Origin: Candidatus Neoanaerotignum tabaqchaliae
Lineage (GTDB): Bacteria; Bacillota; Clostridia; Lachnospirales; Anaerotignaceae
Direction of reading: 5' to 3'
DNA length: 6,565 nucleotides
Assembly (NCBI GenBank): GCA_904420235.1
Contig: CAJFUS010000116.1
Location: 1-6,565, forward strand
Of this stretch, positions 1-5,446 are shown piece after piece. A program made the position numbers and the translations under genes. How positions within the stretch are numbered: position 1 is the stretch's first letter; each line of letters starts with the position of its first letter. The notes under the pieces were generated by a model. That model made no database searches and was not told the DNA's origin. It saw only the letters and a program-made list of their open reading frames with translations.

Positions 1-75
1 ATAAAAAATATTATTGTATTTATAAAAAAACAAAACTGAAAAATCTATTGCAAGTTTTTACCAAAAAACATATTG

Positions 76-95
76 GATATATGTGCACATTTATC
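76..95. promoter_or_regulatory. 20-bp inverted repeat upstream of the acyl-CoA dehydrogenase promoter
   Basis: GATATATGTGCACATTTATC is an inverted repeat with nine of ten arm positions matched; the only break is T80 opposite T91. Its core ATGTGCACAT (81-90) is a perfect palindrome. The centre (85.5) lies 26 bp before the -35 box and about 61.5 bp before the predicted transcription start, a distance typical of class I activator sites. The core does not have the TGTGA-N6-TCACA spacing of Crp/Fnr sites, so the binding family is not identified. The symmetry and placement are seen in the sequence; the operator role is inferred. Confidence 0.45.
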
Positions 96-111
96 AAAAC
101 GACGAAAGTAA

Positions 112-140
112 TTGACATTTTAATATCAAACTGGTAATAT
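112..140 (+). promoter_or_regulatory. Sigma-A-type promoter of the acyl-CoA dehydrogenase-etfBA operon
   Basis: A perfect -35 box TTGACA (112-117) is followed after exactly 17 bp by TAATAT (135-140). The preceding TGG (132-134) makes an extended -10. Transcription would start near 147 and leave a 5' UTR of about 97 nt. The match to consensus suggests a strong housekeeping promoter, in keeping with the abundance of such dehydrogenase/ETF complexes in fermenting clostridia. Confidence 0.8.
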
Positions 141-146
141 GTTTAA

Positions 147-197
147 GTGGAAATAAACAATTTCACATTTGGCGCTTATACACGCTGTAATGCCAAA
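147..197 (+). promoter_or_regulatory. Structured 5' UTR of the acyl-CoA dehydrogenase mRNA
   Basis: Two hairpins can be drawn. The first starts at the predicted 5' end: GTG (147-149) and AAAT (151-154) pair with ATTT (160-163) and CAC (164-166), with G150 bulged and a loop of five. The second pairs TTTGGC (168-173) with GCCAAA (192-197) around an 18-nt interior that contains a short GC/GC helix (174-175 with 184-185). A 5'-end hairpin could stabilise the mRNA; a regulatory role is possible but unproven. I recognise no known riboswitch class here. Confidence 0.3.
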
Positions 198-227
198 ATT
201 TGAGCTTAAACTACTTTTCTATATTAT

Positions 228-235
228 AAAGGAGG
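228..235 (+). promoter_or_regulatory. Ribosome binding site fixing the acyl-CoA dehydrogenase start
   Basis: AAAGGAGG lies 8 nt before the ATG at 244 and is an excellent match to the 16S rRNA 3' end. It rules out the in-frame TTG at 169 and the in-frame ATG at 190, both of which lie in the structured leader. Confidence 0.9.
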
Positions 236-243
236 AAAGAGTA

Positions 244-1386
244 ATGGATTTTTCATTATCAAAGGAACACAAATTATTGCAAGAAATGTATAGGAAATTT
301 GCTGAAAACGAAGTAAAACCTCTTGCACAGGAGATTGACGAGGAAGAAAGATTCCCGAAAGAAACAATTCCTAAGCTTGCAAGATATGGCTTTTTTGGTA
401 TCCCTTATCCAAAGGAATATGAAGGACAGGGCGGAGATTATCTTGCTTATATAATGGCTGTTGAAGAGCTTGCCAAAGTTTGCGCAACTACTGCCACAAT
501 CGTTGCCGCTCATGGAACCCTTGCTGTGTATCCTATTTTCCAATATGGAACAGAAGAACAGAAAAAGAAATACCTTCCGGACCTTCTTTCAGGAAGAAAG
601 CTCGGCGCTTTTGGTCTTACAGAGCCTGGAGCCGGTTCAGACTCATCAATGCAGCAGACAAAGGCTGTTAGAGACGGCGACAATTACATACTTAACGGAA
701 CAAAATGCTTCATCACAAACGCTGAGGAAGCTGAAACATATATCATTTCCGCTATGACGGATAAATCAAAAGGAAACCACGGAATATCAACATTTATAGT
801 TGAAAAAGGAACACCCGGTTTCTCATTTGGAAAGCATGAGAAGAAAATGGGTATAAGAGGTTCAGCCACAGCAGACCTTATTTTTGAGAACGCCGTTGTT
901 CCTGCCGCTAATCTTCTTGGACAGGAAGGACAAGGCTTCAAAATCATGATGTCTACTCTTGATGCCGGACGTATATCAATAGCTGCCGTTGCCACAGGTA
1001 TAGCCGAAGGCGCTTATGATGCCTGCGTTAAATATGTTAAGGAAAGAAAACAGTTCGGCAGAAACATAGCCGCTTTCCAGAACACAAAATTTGAGCTTGC
1101 CGACATCAAAACAAGAATTGACGCCGCTCAGCTTATGCTTTATAAAGCCGCCTGCGAAAAAGAGGCCGGACGTCCTTTCGGTTTATATGCCGCACAGTGC
1201 AAATATCTTTGCGCCACAACAGCTTCAGACGCCACAAGAAGATGCCTTCAGTTATTCGGCGGATATGGCTATATGAGAGAGTATGACGTTGAAAGAATGA
1301 TGAGAGACGCTAAGATTACTGAGATTTACGAAGGAACAAGCGAGGTTCAGAAGATAGTTATCTCAAATCATCTTAAAATTAAATAA
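244..1386 (+). CDS. bcd: Short-chain acyl-CoA dehydrogenase (butyryl-CoA dehydrogenase type)
   Basis: A 380-residue FAD flavoprotein of the acyl-CoA dehydrogenase family; the family usually has about 380 residues. With EtfAB it probably reduces a short-chain 2-enoyl-CoA such as crotonyl-CoA to the acyl-CoA in the cytoplasm. The N-terminal helical domain covers about 1-120. The flavin/substrate motif AFGLTEPGAGSDS is at 122-134 in the middle beta domain. The C-terminal helical domain holds RKQFGR (268-273), GGYGYMREYDVERMMRDAKI (339-358) and IYEGTSEVQ (361-369), in which E363 is the expected catalytic base. The start is set by a strong ribosome binding site. etfB follows after 45 nt in the same transcript. 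No crotonase, 3-hydroxybutyryl-CoA dehydrogenase or thiolase gene lies beside it, so the substrate is open: butyryl-CoA, acryloyl-CoA/propionyl-CoA or a Stickland-type enoyl-CoA all fit. The family call is secure; the symbol is by analogy. Confidence 0.9.
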   Translation: MDFSLSKEHKLLQEMYRKFAENEVKPLAQEIDEEERFPKETIPKLARYGFFGIPYPKEYEGQGGDYLAYIMAVEELAKVCATTATIVAAHGTLAVYPIFQYGTEEQKKKYLPDLLSGRKLGAFGLTEPGAGSDSSMQQTKAVRDGDNYILNGTKCFITNAEEAETYIISAMTDKSKGNHGISTFIVEKGTPGFSFGKHEKKMGIRGSATADLIFENAVVPAANLLGQEGQGFKIMMSTLDAGRISIAAVATGIAEGAYDACVKYVKERKQFGRNIAAFQNTKFELADIKTRIDAAQLMLYKAACEKEAGRPFGLYAAQCKYLCATTASDATRRCLQLFGGYGYMREYDVERMMRDAKITEIYEGTSEVQKIVISNHLKIK

Positions 1387-1431
1387 TTCTATAAATTGAT
1401 AAAACTCAACAAACCGAAAGGAGTTAGCATT

Positions 1432-2232
1432 ATGAAAATTGTTGTATGCATAAAGCAGGTTCCAGACACAACAGAAGTTAAGCTTGACCCTAAAACAAAT
1501 ACACTTATAAGGGACGGCGTTCCATCAATTATTAACCCAGACGACAAGGCCGGAATAGAGGCGGCTCTTGAGTTAAAAGAAAGACTTAACGACGGCTCAA
1601 CCGTTACAATAGTATCAATGGGTCCTCCTCAGGCCGACGTTGCCTTAAGAGAGGCTCTTGCTATGGGCGCAGATGAAGCGTATCTTTTATCTGACAGGGC
1701 TTTCGGAGGTTCTGATACATTCGCTACATCAACAATAATAGCGGCCGGATTAAAGAAAATCGGTTATGACCTTGTTATAACAGGACGTCAGGCTATTGAC
1801 GGCGATACAGCTCAGGTTGGACCACAGATTGCCGAGCACCTTGGAATACCTCAGGTAAGCTACGCCGAGGAAATAATAAGCCTTGACAACGAAAAAGCTG
1901 TTGTTAAAAGACAGTTTGAGGACAGGTATCATATACTTGAGCTCCCTGTTCCATGCCTTATCACAGCCCTTTCAGAACTTGCAGAACCAAGGTATATGTC
2001 TGTTCACGGAATTTATGACGCTTACAGGGAAAAAGAAGTTAAGGTTCTTGGTTTTGAAGACCTTAAGGATATGTTTGACCCTGCAAATATCGGTCTTAAA
2101 GGTTCTCCTACAAATGTTTACAAGTCATTCACAAAACAGGCTAAGGGTGCCGGAACAAAATATGATGATGTTTCAGCTGATGAGGCCGTTAAGATAATTG
2201 TTGATAAATTAGAAGAAAGACACATAATCTAA
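1432..2232 (+). CDS. etfB: Electron transfer flavoprotein, beta subunit
   Basis: A 266-residue EtfB/FixA-family protein that opens with the typical MKIVVCIKQVPDT. GRQAIDGDTAQVGP (118-131) is the nucleotide-binding loop. It has the DGDTAQ form usual in clostridial ETFs partnered with Bcd, rather than the DDDCNQ form of AMP-binding mitochondrial ETF, which suggests that FAD fills this site as in bifurcating ETFs. VKRQFEDRYHILELPVPC (158-175) and the following EPRYMSVHGIYDAY (185-198) match the family core. With EtfA it would take electrons from NADH and pass them to the dehydrogenase and perhaps to ferredoxin. The ATG at 1432 is chosen because AAAGGAG (1417-1423) lies 8 nt before it and the family N-terminus begins there; an in-frame TTG at 1396 would add 12 unrelated residues. 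etfA begins 21 nt after its stop. Confidence 0.95.
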   Translation: MKIVVCIKQVPDTTEVKLDPKTNTLIRDGVPSIINPDDKAGIEAALELKERLNDGSTVTIVSMGPPQADVALREALAMGADEAYLLSDRAFGGSDTFATSTIIAAGLKKIGYDLVITGRQAIDGDTAQVGPQIAEHLGIPQVSYAEEIISLDNEKAVVKRQFEDRYHILELPVPCLITALSELAEPRYMSVHGIYDAYREKEVKVLGFEDLKDMFDPANIGLKGSPTNVYKSFTKQAKGAGTKYDDVSADEAVKIIVDKLEERHII

Positions 2233-2236
2233 ATGA

Positions 2237-2244
2237 GGGAGGAG
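2237..2244 (+). promoter_or_regulatory. Ribosome binding site fixing the etfA start
   Basis: GGGAGGAG begins 4 nt after the etfB stop codon and ends 9 nt before the ATG at 2254. The in-frame ATG at 2233 lies upstream of this site, abuts the etfB stop and has no ribosome binding site of its own, so the later ATG is preferred. Confidence 0.85.
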
Positions 2245-2253
2245 AATCCTGCG

Positions 2254-3255
2254 ATGAGTAAAGACGTATTTGTATTAATGGAACAAAGAGACGGGGAATT
2301 GGCTAAAGTAGGCATTGAGCTTATTGGCGAGGCTACAAAGCTTGCCTCCGACCTTGGAGAAAAAGTTGTGGCTGTAATTCTTGGTTCAGGCATTAAAGAT
2401 AAAGCTGAAGTTTGCATACAGTTTGGAGCCGACAAGGTTGTTGTTGTTGACGACCCTATGCTTAAAGAATATCTTACAGAGCCATATGCTGACGCTGTAA
2501 CTGCCGTTATTAAAAAATATGACCCTGAAGTATTCCTTTTCGGCGCTTCCTCAATAGGACGCGACCTTGCTCCAAGGGTTTCCGCAAGAATACACACTGG
2601 ACTTACAGCCGACTGCACAGGTCTTGACATTGACCCTGAGACAAAGCTTCTTAGAATGACTCGTCCGGCTTTCGGCGGAAATATTATGGCTACTATTCTT
2701 TGCAAAAACCACAGACCTCAAATGGCTACGGTTCGTCCTGGAGTTATGCAGGCACTTGCTAAAGATGTTTCAAGAAAAGGCGAGGTAGAGGAGCTTAAAG
2801 TAGAGTTTAAGACACCTGTTGTAAAAATTAAAGAAGTTATTAAAGAAGACAAAAAGAAAGTTGATATTACAGAAGCTAAATATCTTGTTTCAGGCGGACG
2901 TGGAATTGGAAGCCCAGAGTTCTTTGGCGAGCTTCAGAAATTGGCTGACGTTCTTGGCGGCGAGATTTCGTCATCAAGGGCTAACGTTGATGCCGGCTGG
3001 ATTGACAAAGACAGACAGGTTGGACAGACAGGAAAAACTGTTAGACCTGACCTTTATATGGCCTGCGGTATTTCCGGAGCAATTCAGCACGTTGCCGGCA
3101 TGGAAGGCTCTGAGTATATAATTGCCATTAACAAAAACGACACTGCCCCTATATTTGATATAGCCGACCTTGGAATTGTTGGCGATGTTAAGGTTATTAT
3201 TCCTAAACTTACAGAGGCTGTTGCCAAAGTTAAGGCCGCTAAAAACGCTCAATAA
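2254..3255 (+). CDS. etfA: Electron transfer flavoprotein, alpha subunit
   Basis: A 333-residue EtfA/FixB-family protein. The N-terminal nucleotide-fold domain (about 1-190) includes FLFGASSIGRDLAPRVSAR (94-112) and RPAFGGNIMATI (137-148). A lysine- and glutamate-rich linker (about 183-205) leads to the C-terminal FAD domain, which starts at LVSGGRGIGS (211-220). FAD-binding segments are SRANVDAGWIDKDRQVGQTG (241-260) and the ETF-alpha family signature at 267-293, from LYMACGISGAIQH to the final AIN. This subunit carries the mobile FAD that shuttles electrons between EtfB and the dehydrogenase. It is the last gene of the operon, and a strong hairpin follows within about 20 nt. No additional N-terminal ferredoxin domain is present. 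Confidence 0.95.
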   Translation: MSKDVFVLMEQRDGELAKVGIELIGEATKLASDLGEKVVAVILGSGIKDKAEVCIQFGADKVVVVDDPMLKEYLTEPYADAVTAVIKKYDPEVFLFGASSIGRDLAPRVSARIHTGLTADCTGLDIDPETKLLRMTRPAFGGNIMATILCKNHRPQMATVRPGVMQALAKDVSRKGEVEELKVEFKTPVVKIKEVIKEDKKKVDITEAKYLVSGGRGIGSPEFFGELQKLADVLGGEISSSRANVDAGWIDKDRQVGQTGKTVRPDLYMACGISGAIQHVAGMEGSEYIIAINKNDTAPIFDIADLGIVGDVKVIIPKLTEAVAKVKAAKNAQ

Positions 3256-3274
3256 TTTAACAATATAAAATTAA

Positions 3275-3305
3275 GGCGGACGGGTTATCCCGTCCGCTGA
3301 TTTTA
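3275..3305 (+). terminator. Terminator after etfA
   Basis: GCGGACGGG (3276-3284) pairs perfectly with CCCGTCCGC (3289-3297) across a TTAT loop, and a G-T wobble can extend the base. The T-tract that follows is short and interrupted (TGATTTTAT), so release may be imperfect, but the 9-bp GC-rich stem directly after the operon is convincing. The hairpin is equally stable when transcribed from the - strand, but there it is followed by TTAATTTTAT. Confidence 0.8.
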
Positions 3306-3334
3306 TGCTTAGAAGTATTCTGAATTCTTTTATT

Positions 3335-3366
3335 AGTTATTGGGCTTTTAATAGAGCCGAGTAACT
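3335..3366. repeat. Intergenic inverted repeat between etfA and hcp
   Basis: AGTTATT (3335-3341) pairs with AGTAACT (3360-3366), and GGCTTT (3343-3348) pairs with AGAGCC (3353-3358). The loop is TAAT, with a single G-G mismatch and two G-T pairs. There is no T-tract on either side, so it is not a canonical terminator. It may act as a processing or 3'-end-stabilising structure between the convergent transcripts. No gene is seen in the 3256-3447 gap. Confidence 0.5.
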
Positions 3367-3390
3367 TAAAAAATATTTCAAATAAAATAG

Positions 3391-3420
3391 AAAATCGGAT
3401 TTTTATGAAAAAATTGATTT
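3391..3420 (-). terminator. Possible AT-rich terminator after hcp
   Basis: About 27 nt past the hcp stop on the - strand, AAATC and a run of T can pair with a run of A and GATTT around a 3-nt loop. Three mismatched positions interrupt the stem. The RNA continues into a U-rich stretch (TTTTCTATTTTATTT). The stem is weak and has few G-C pairs, so this is only the best local candidate; read-through to the hairpins at 3335-3366 and 3275-3298 is possible. Confidence 0.25.
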
Positions 3421-3447
3421 ATGATAATTTAATCTTTTAATCGAAAG

Positions 3448-5043
3448 TTATGCCATCATCTTTTTCAAATCCTCTTCCGGAGTGCTTATAGGTGATATAT
3501 TGTAGTTGTCAACAAGATATTTAAGAACATTTGGAGACACAAAAGCTGGAAGCGAAGGTCCAAGATATATATTTTTTATTCCAATATAGAGTAATGTAAG
3601 AAGTATGCAAACTGCTTTTTGCTCATACCAAGACAGAACCATTGACAATGGCAGCTCGTTTACGCCGCAGTTAAAAGCTTCCGCAAGGGCTGTGGCAACC
3701 TTTATGGCACTGTAAGCGTCATTGCATTGGCCCATGTCCATAATTCTTGGAAAATCTCCTATTTTGCCTAAATCCATGTCATTAAAACGGTATTTTCCGC
3801 AGGCTAATGTTAAAATTATGGAATCGGACGGTGCCTTTTTTACAAATTCCGTATAGTAGTTTCTTCCAGACTTAGCCCCGTCGCAGCCTCCAACCAAAAA
3901 GAAATGTCTTATATGGCCGGATTTTACGGCCTCAACAATTTTGTCTGCGGCAGATAAAACAGCGTTGTGTCCGAAGCCTGTTGTAAGCTCTTTACCTCCG
4001 TTTATTCCCATAAAATGCATGTCCTCTTTATATCCGCCAAGTTCAAGGGCTTTATTAATTACAGGCGTAAAGTCCTTTTTGTTGTCTATATGAACCGTTC
4101 CAGGATATGACACAACCTCTGTTGTAAATACTCTGTCGGCATAGCTGTCTTTAACAGGCATTATACAGTTTGTTGTAAAAAGCACCGGCGCCGGAATATC
4201 TGCAAATTCCTTTTGCTGATTTTGCCAAGCGGTGCCGAAATTGCCTTTTAAATGTGGATACTGCTTTAAAAGAGGGTATCCGTGGGCGGGAAGCATTTCT
4301 CCATGAGTATATATGTTTATGCCCTTATCCTTTGTCTGTTCAAGAAGAAGCTTAAGGTCATAAAGGTCATGGCCGGAAATCACAATAAACGGGCTTTTTT
4401 CAACAGTAAGGGAGACATTTGTAGGCACAGGATTTCCGAAGGTTTCTGTGTTGGCCATATCAAGAAGTTCCATACACTTGAGATTGATTTTTCCAACATC
4501 AAGAACAACGGGAAGAAGCTCGTCAAAGGTTTTGCTTTCATCTCCAATTGAAAACAGGGCTCTGTAAATAAAGCTGTTAACCTCTTTGCTTTTATATCCA
4601 AGAACCATTGCGTGATAGGCGTATGCGGCCATTCCTCTTATGCCGAAAAGTATGAGGGATTTTAATGAGCGTATATCCTCGTTTGCTTTCCATAAGTCCA
4701 TTAAATTATATTCCTTACTGTTTAAGCAGGGATTATGGCATATACTGCATGATGGGGCGATTTTTTTCTTTTCTTCCCTAACTTTTTTAATAAGCTCTTT
4801 TATTGTATCGTTATTAAAATTTACATTTGTAACTGTTGTGAAAAGACCCTCAAGCATAAGTCGGTCGGTGTTTTCTGTTGGATATGAAGTATAAGAGGCT
4901 CTGGCAAGGCCTATAAGGGCGCCTGTAAGCTGGTCCTGAAGGTTTGCTGTTTCGGCTGTTTTTCCGCATACTCCTGCTCCTGCTTTGCAGGCGGAGCAGC
5001 CTGCGGTTTGTTCGCACTGAAAACAAAACATTTTATTTTCCAT
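3448..5043 (-). CDS. hcp: Hydroxylamine reductase (hybrid-cluster protein)
   Basis: A 531-residue cytoplasmic Fe-S enzyme. Members of the family reduce nitric oxide or hydroxylamine and take part in nitrosative-stress defence. The N-terminal cysteines C7, C10, C19 and C26 (Cx2Cx8Cx6C) would bind a 4Fe-4S cluster, as in class I enzymes; an extra cysteine, C16, lies between them. All seven expected hybrid-cluster ligands are present: H225 (SGHDL), E249 (HGEM), C293 (TNCIMP), C387 (GGCDGA, the persulfide position), C415 (LACGKYRF), C440 (GQCNDAYS) and E474 (SWYEQK). The length is close to the roughly 550 residues of class I proteins, so the protein looks intact and active. The ATG at 5043 has AAGGAG 7 nt before it (plus-strand 5051-5056). 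No hcr reductase gene or regulator gene is adjacent, so the electron donor is unknown. The gene is divergent from ribD and seems to be transcribed alone. Confidence 0.96.
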   Translation of the reverse strand: MENKMFCFQCEQTAGCSACKAGAGVCGKTAETANLQDQLTGALIGLARASYTSYPTENTDRLMLEGLFTTVTNVNFNNDTIKELIKKVREEKKKIAPSCSICHNPCLNSKEYNLMDLWKANEDIRSLKSLILFGIRGMAAYAYHAMVLGYKSKEVNSFIYRALFSIGDESKTFDELLPVVLDVGKINLKCMELLDMANTETFGNPVPTNVSLTVEKSPFIVISGHDLYDLKLLLEQTKDKGINIYTHGEMLPAHGYPLLKQYPHLKGNFGTAWQNQQKEFADIPAPVLFTTNCIMPVKDSYADRVFTTEVVSYPGTVHIDNKKDFTPVINKALELGGYKEDMHFMGINGGKELTTGFGHNAVLSAADKIVEAVKSGHIRHFFLVGGCDGAKSGRNYYTEFVKKAPSDSIILTLACGKYRFNDMDLGKIGDFPRIMDMGQCNDAYSAIKVATALAEAFNCGVNELPLSMVLSWYEQKAVCILLTLLYIGIKNIYLGPSLPAFVSPNVLKYLVDNYNISPISTPEEDLKKMMA

Positions 5044-5050
5044 ATCAATT

Positions 5051-5058
5051 CTCCTTCC
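5051..5058 (-). promoter_or_regulatory. Ribosome binding site of hcp
   Basis: On the - strand this reads GGAAGGAG and ends 7 nt before the ATG at 5043. It fixes the start at the MENKMFCFQC N-terminus and excludes an in-frame TTG at 5121, whose extension would run through the promoter. Confidence 0.85.
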
Positions 5059-5077
5059 AAAATATCTGTATGTTTGG

Positions 5078-5083
5078 ATTATA
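5078..5083 (-). promoter_or_regulatory. -10 box of the hcp promoter
   Basis: On the - strand these six bases read TATAAT, a perfect consensus, 34 bp before the hcp ATG. Transcription would start near 5071. No good -35 box is present: the hexamer 17 bp upstream is CATAAA. That absence is typical of activator-dependent promoters, and a Crp/Fnr-shaped inverted repeat sits in its place. An overlapping TATTAT (5081-5086) is an alternative -10. Confidence 0.6.
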
Positions 5084-5104
5084 ATATAAAAGACGGCGCA
5101 TTTA

Positions 5105-5120
5105 TGTTGTTTTTGCAACA
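5105..5120. promoter_or_regulatory. Crp/Fnr-type operator candidate at the hcp promoter
   Basis: TGTTG (5105-5109) and CAACA (5116-5120) form a perfect inverted repeat with a 6-bp spacer. This is the 16-bp geometry of Crp/Fnr-superfamily sites (TGTGA-N6-TCACA). Its centre at 5112.5 is 41.5 bp before the predicted hcp start, the standard class II activator position. Members of this superfamily, notably HcpR, are known to control hcp in several anaerobes. The symmetry and spacing are seen; the regulator is inferred, and no regulator gene is in the window. Confidence 0.5.
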
Positions 5121-5152
5121 AAAATAAAAATATTGGTTTTTAACTATTTCAG

Positions 5153-5181
5153 TTGAAATGATAGATAGTATGTGATAAAAT
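5153..5181 (+). promoter_or_regulatory. Sigma-A-type promoter of the rib operon
   Basis: The -35 box TTGAAA (5153-5158) is followed after 17 bp by TAAAAT (5176-5181), with a TG-extended -10 (TGA at 5173-5175). The predicted start near 5188 lies 20 nt before the first base of the FMN riboswitch, as expected for a riboswitch-led transcript. A 14-bp inverted repeat (ATTTCA-GT-TGAAAT, 5146-5159) overlaps the -35 box. Confidence 0.75.
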
Positions 5182-5207
5182 AAATAAGAATTTAATAGGC
5201 ATATAAA

Positions 5208-5316
5208 ATCTTCGGGGCAGGGTGAAAGTCCCTACCGGCGGTATAGCCCGCGAGCTTTTTAAGCATGATTCGGTGAAATTCCGAGGCCGACAGTTAAAGT
5301 CTGGATGGTAGAAGAT
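5208..5316 (+). ncRNA. FMN riboswitch (RFN element)
   Basis: The conserved RFN blocks are present in order: CTTCGGGGCAGGGTGAAAGT at the start, then CCTACCGGCGGTATAGCCCG, a variable arm, GATTCGGTGAAATTCCGAGG, CCGACAGTTAAAGTCTGGAT and the closing GAAGAT. The P1 helix is ATCTTC (5208-5213) with GAAGAT (5311-5316). FMN binding stabilises P1 and in this family usually lowers expression of riboflavin genes. The terminator downstream and ribD as the first gene fit control by transcription attenuation. Confidence 0.97.
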
Positions 5317-5378
5317 AAAAAATATAAATCTGTTTTGCGCTGTGCTTTTAACGGCGTATTTTCAGGATTGTTTTTAAC

Positions 5379-5411
5379 GCTCCGAGTTTTAATTTTAACC
5401 GGAGCTTTTTT
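5379..5411 (+). terminator. Riboswitch-controlled intrinsic terminator in the ribD leader
   Basis: GCTCCG (5379-5384) pairs with CGGAGC (5400-5405), and GTT/AAC can extend the stem inward after one bulged A. Six T follow (5406-5411). It lies 63 nt after the aptamer and 31 nt before the ribD ribosome binding site, so it is the likely expression platform: formed when FMN is bound and disrupted when it is not. A weaker overlapping hairpin, GAGC (5402-5405) with GCTC (5415-5418) followed by another six T (5419-5424), could serve as a second stop. Confidence 0.85.
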
Positions 5412-5441
5412 GTTGCTCTTTTTTCTGAAAGTTCCGGTAAC

Positions 5442-5446
5442 AGGAG
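5442..5446 (+). promoter_or_regulatory. Ribosome binding site supporting a TTG start for ribD
   Basis: AGGAG lies 8 nt before the in-frame TTG at 5455. The first in-frame ATG downstream (5473) has only AAGGA at a 4-nt spacing and would remove the conserved residues before the YM/FM of the RibD N-terminus. The two nearer ATG triplets (5447 and 5450) are out of frame. Confidence 0.7.

Noticed and set aside
32..58. AAAACT ... AGTTTT stem as a terminator of an upstream gene.
   Set aside because: Only six mostly A-T pairs with a 15-nt loop and no T-tract, and no upstream gene end is visible; this is likely by chance in AT-rich DNA.
169..243. Alternative TTG start that adds 25 residues to the acyl-CoA dehydrogenase.
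   Set aside because: It lies in the 5' UTR, has no ribosome binding site, and the added residues do not resemble the family N-terminus; AAAGGAGG points to ATG 244.
274..995. Antisense and frame-shifted open frames inside the acyl-CoA dehydrogenase, with similar ones inside etfB, etfA, hcp and ribD.
   Set aside because: All lie within strongly conserved genes, have low-complexity or unrelated translations and lack their own ribosome binding sites, so they are shadows.
2233..2253. ATG immediately after the etfB stop as the start of etfA.
   Set aside because: Its ribosome binding site would have to lie inside etfB and none is seen, whereas GGGAGGAG is well placed for ATG 2254.
3306..3365. A 19-codon reading frame in the etfA-hcp gap.
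   Set aside because: It has no ribosome binding site or promoter, overlaps an inverted repeat and resembles no known small protein.
5044..5121. N-terminal extension of Hcp by 26 residues on the - strand.
   Set aside because: It runs through the predicted promoter and operator, and the family N-terminus MENKMFCFQC starts at 5043 after a good ribosome binding site.
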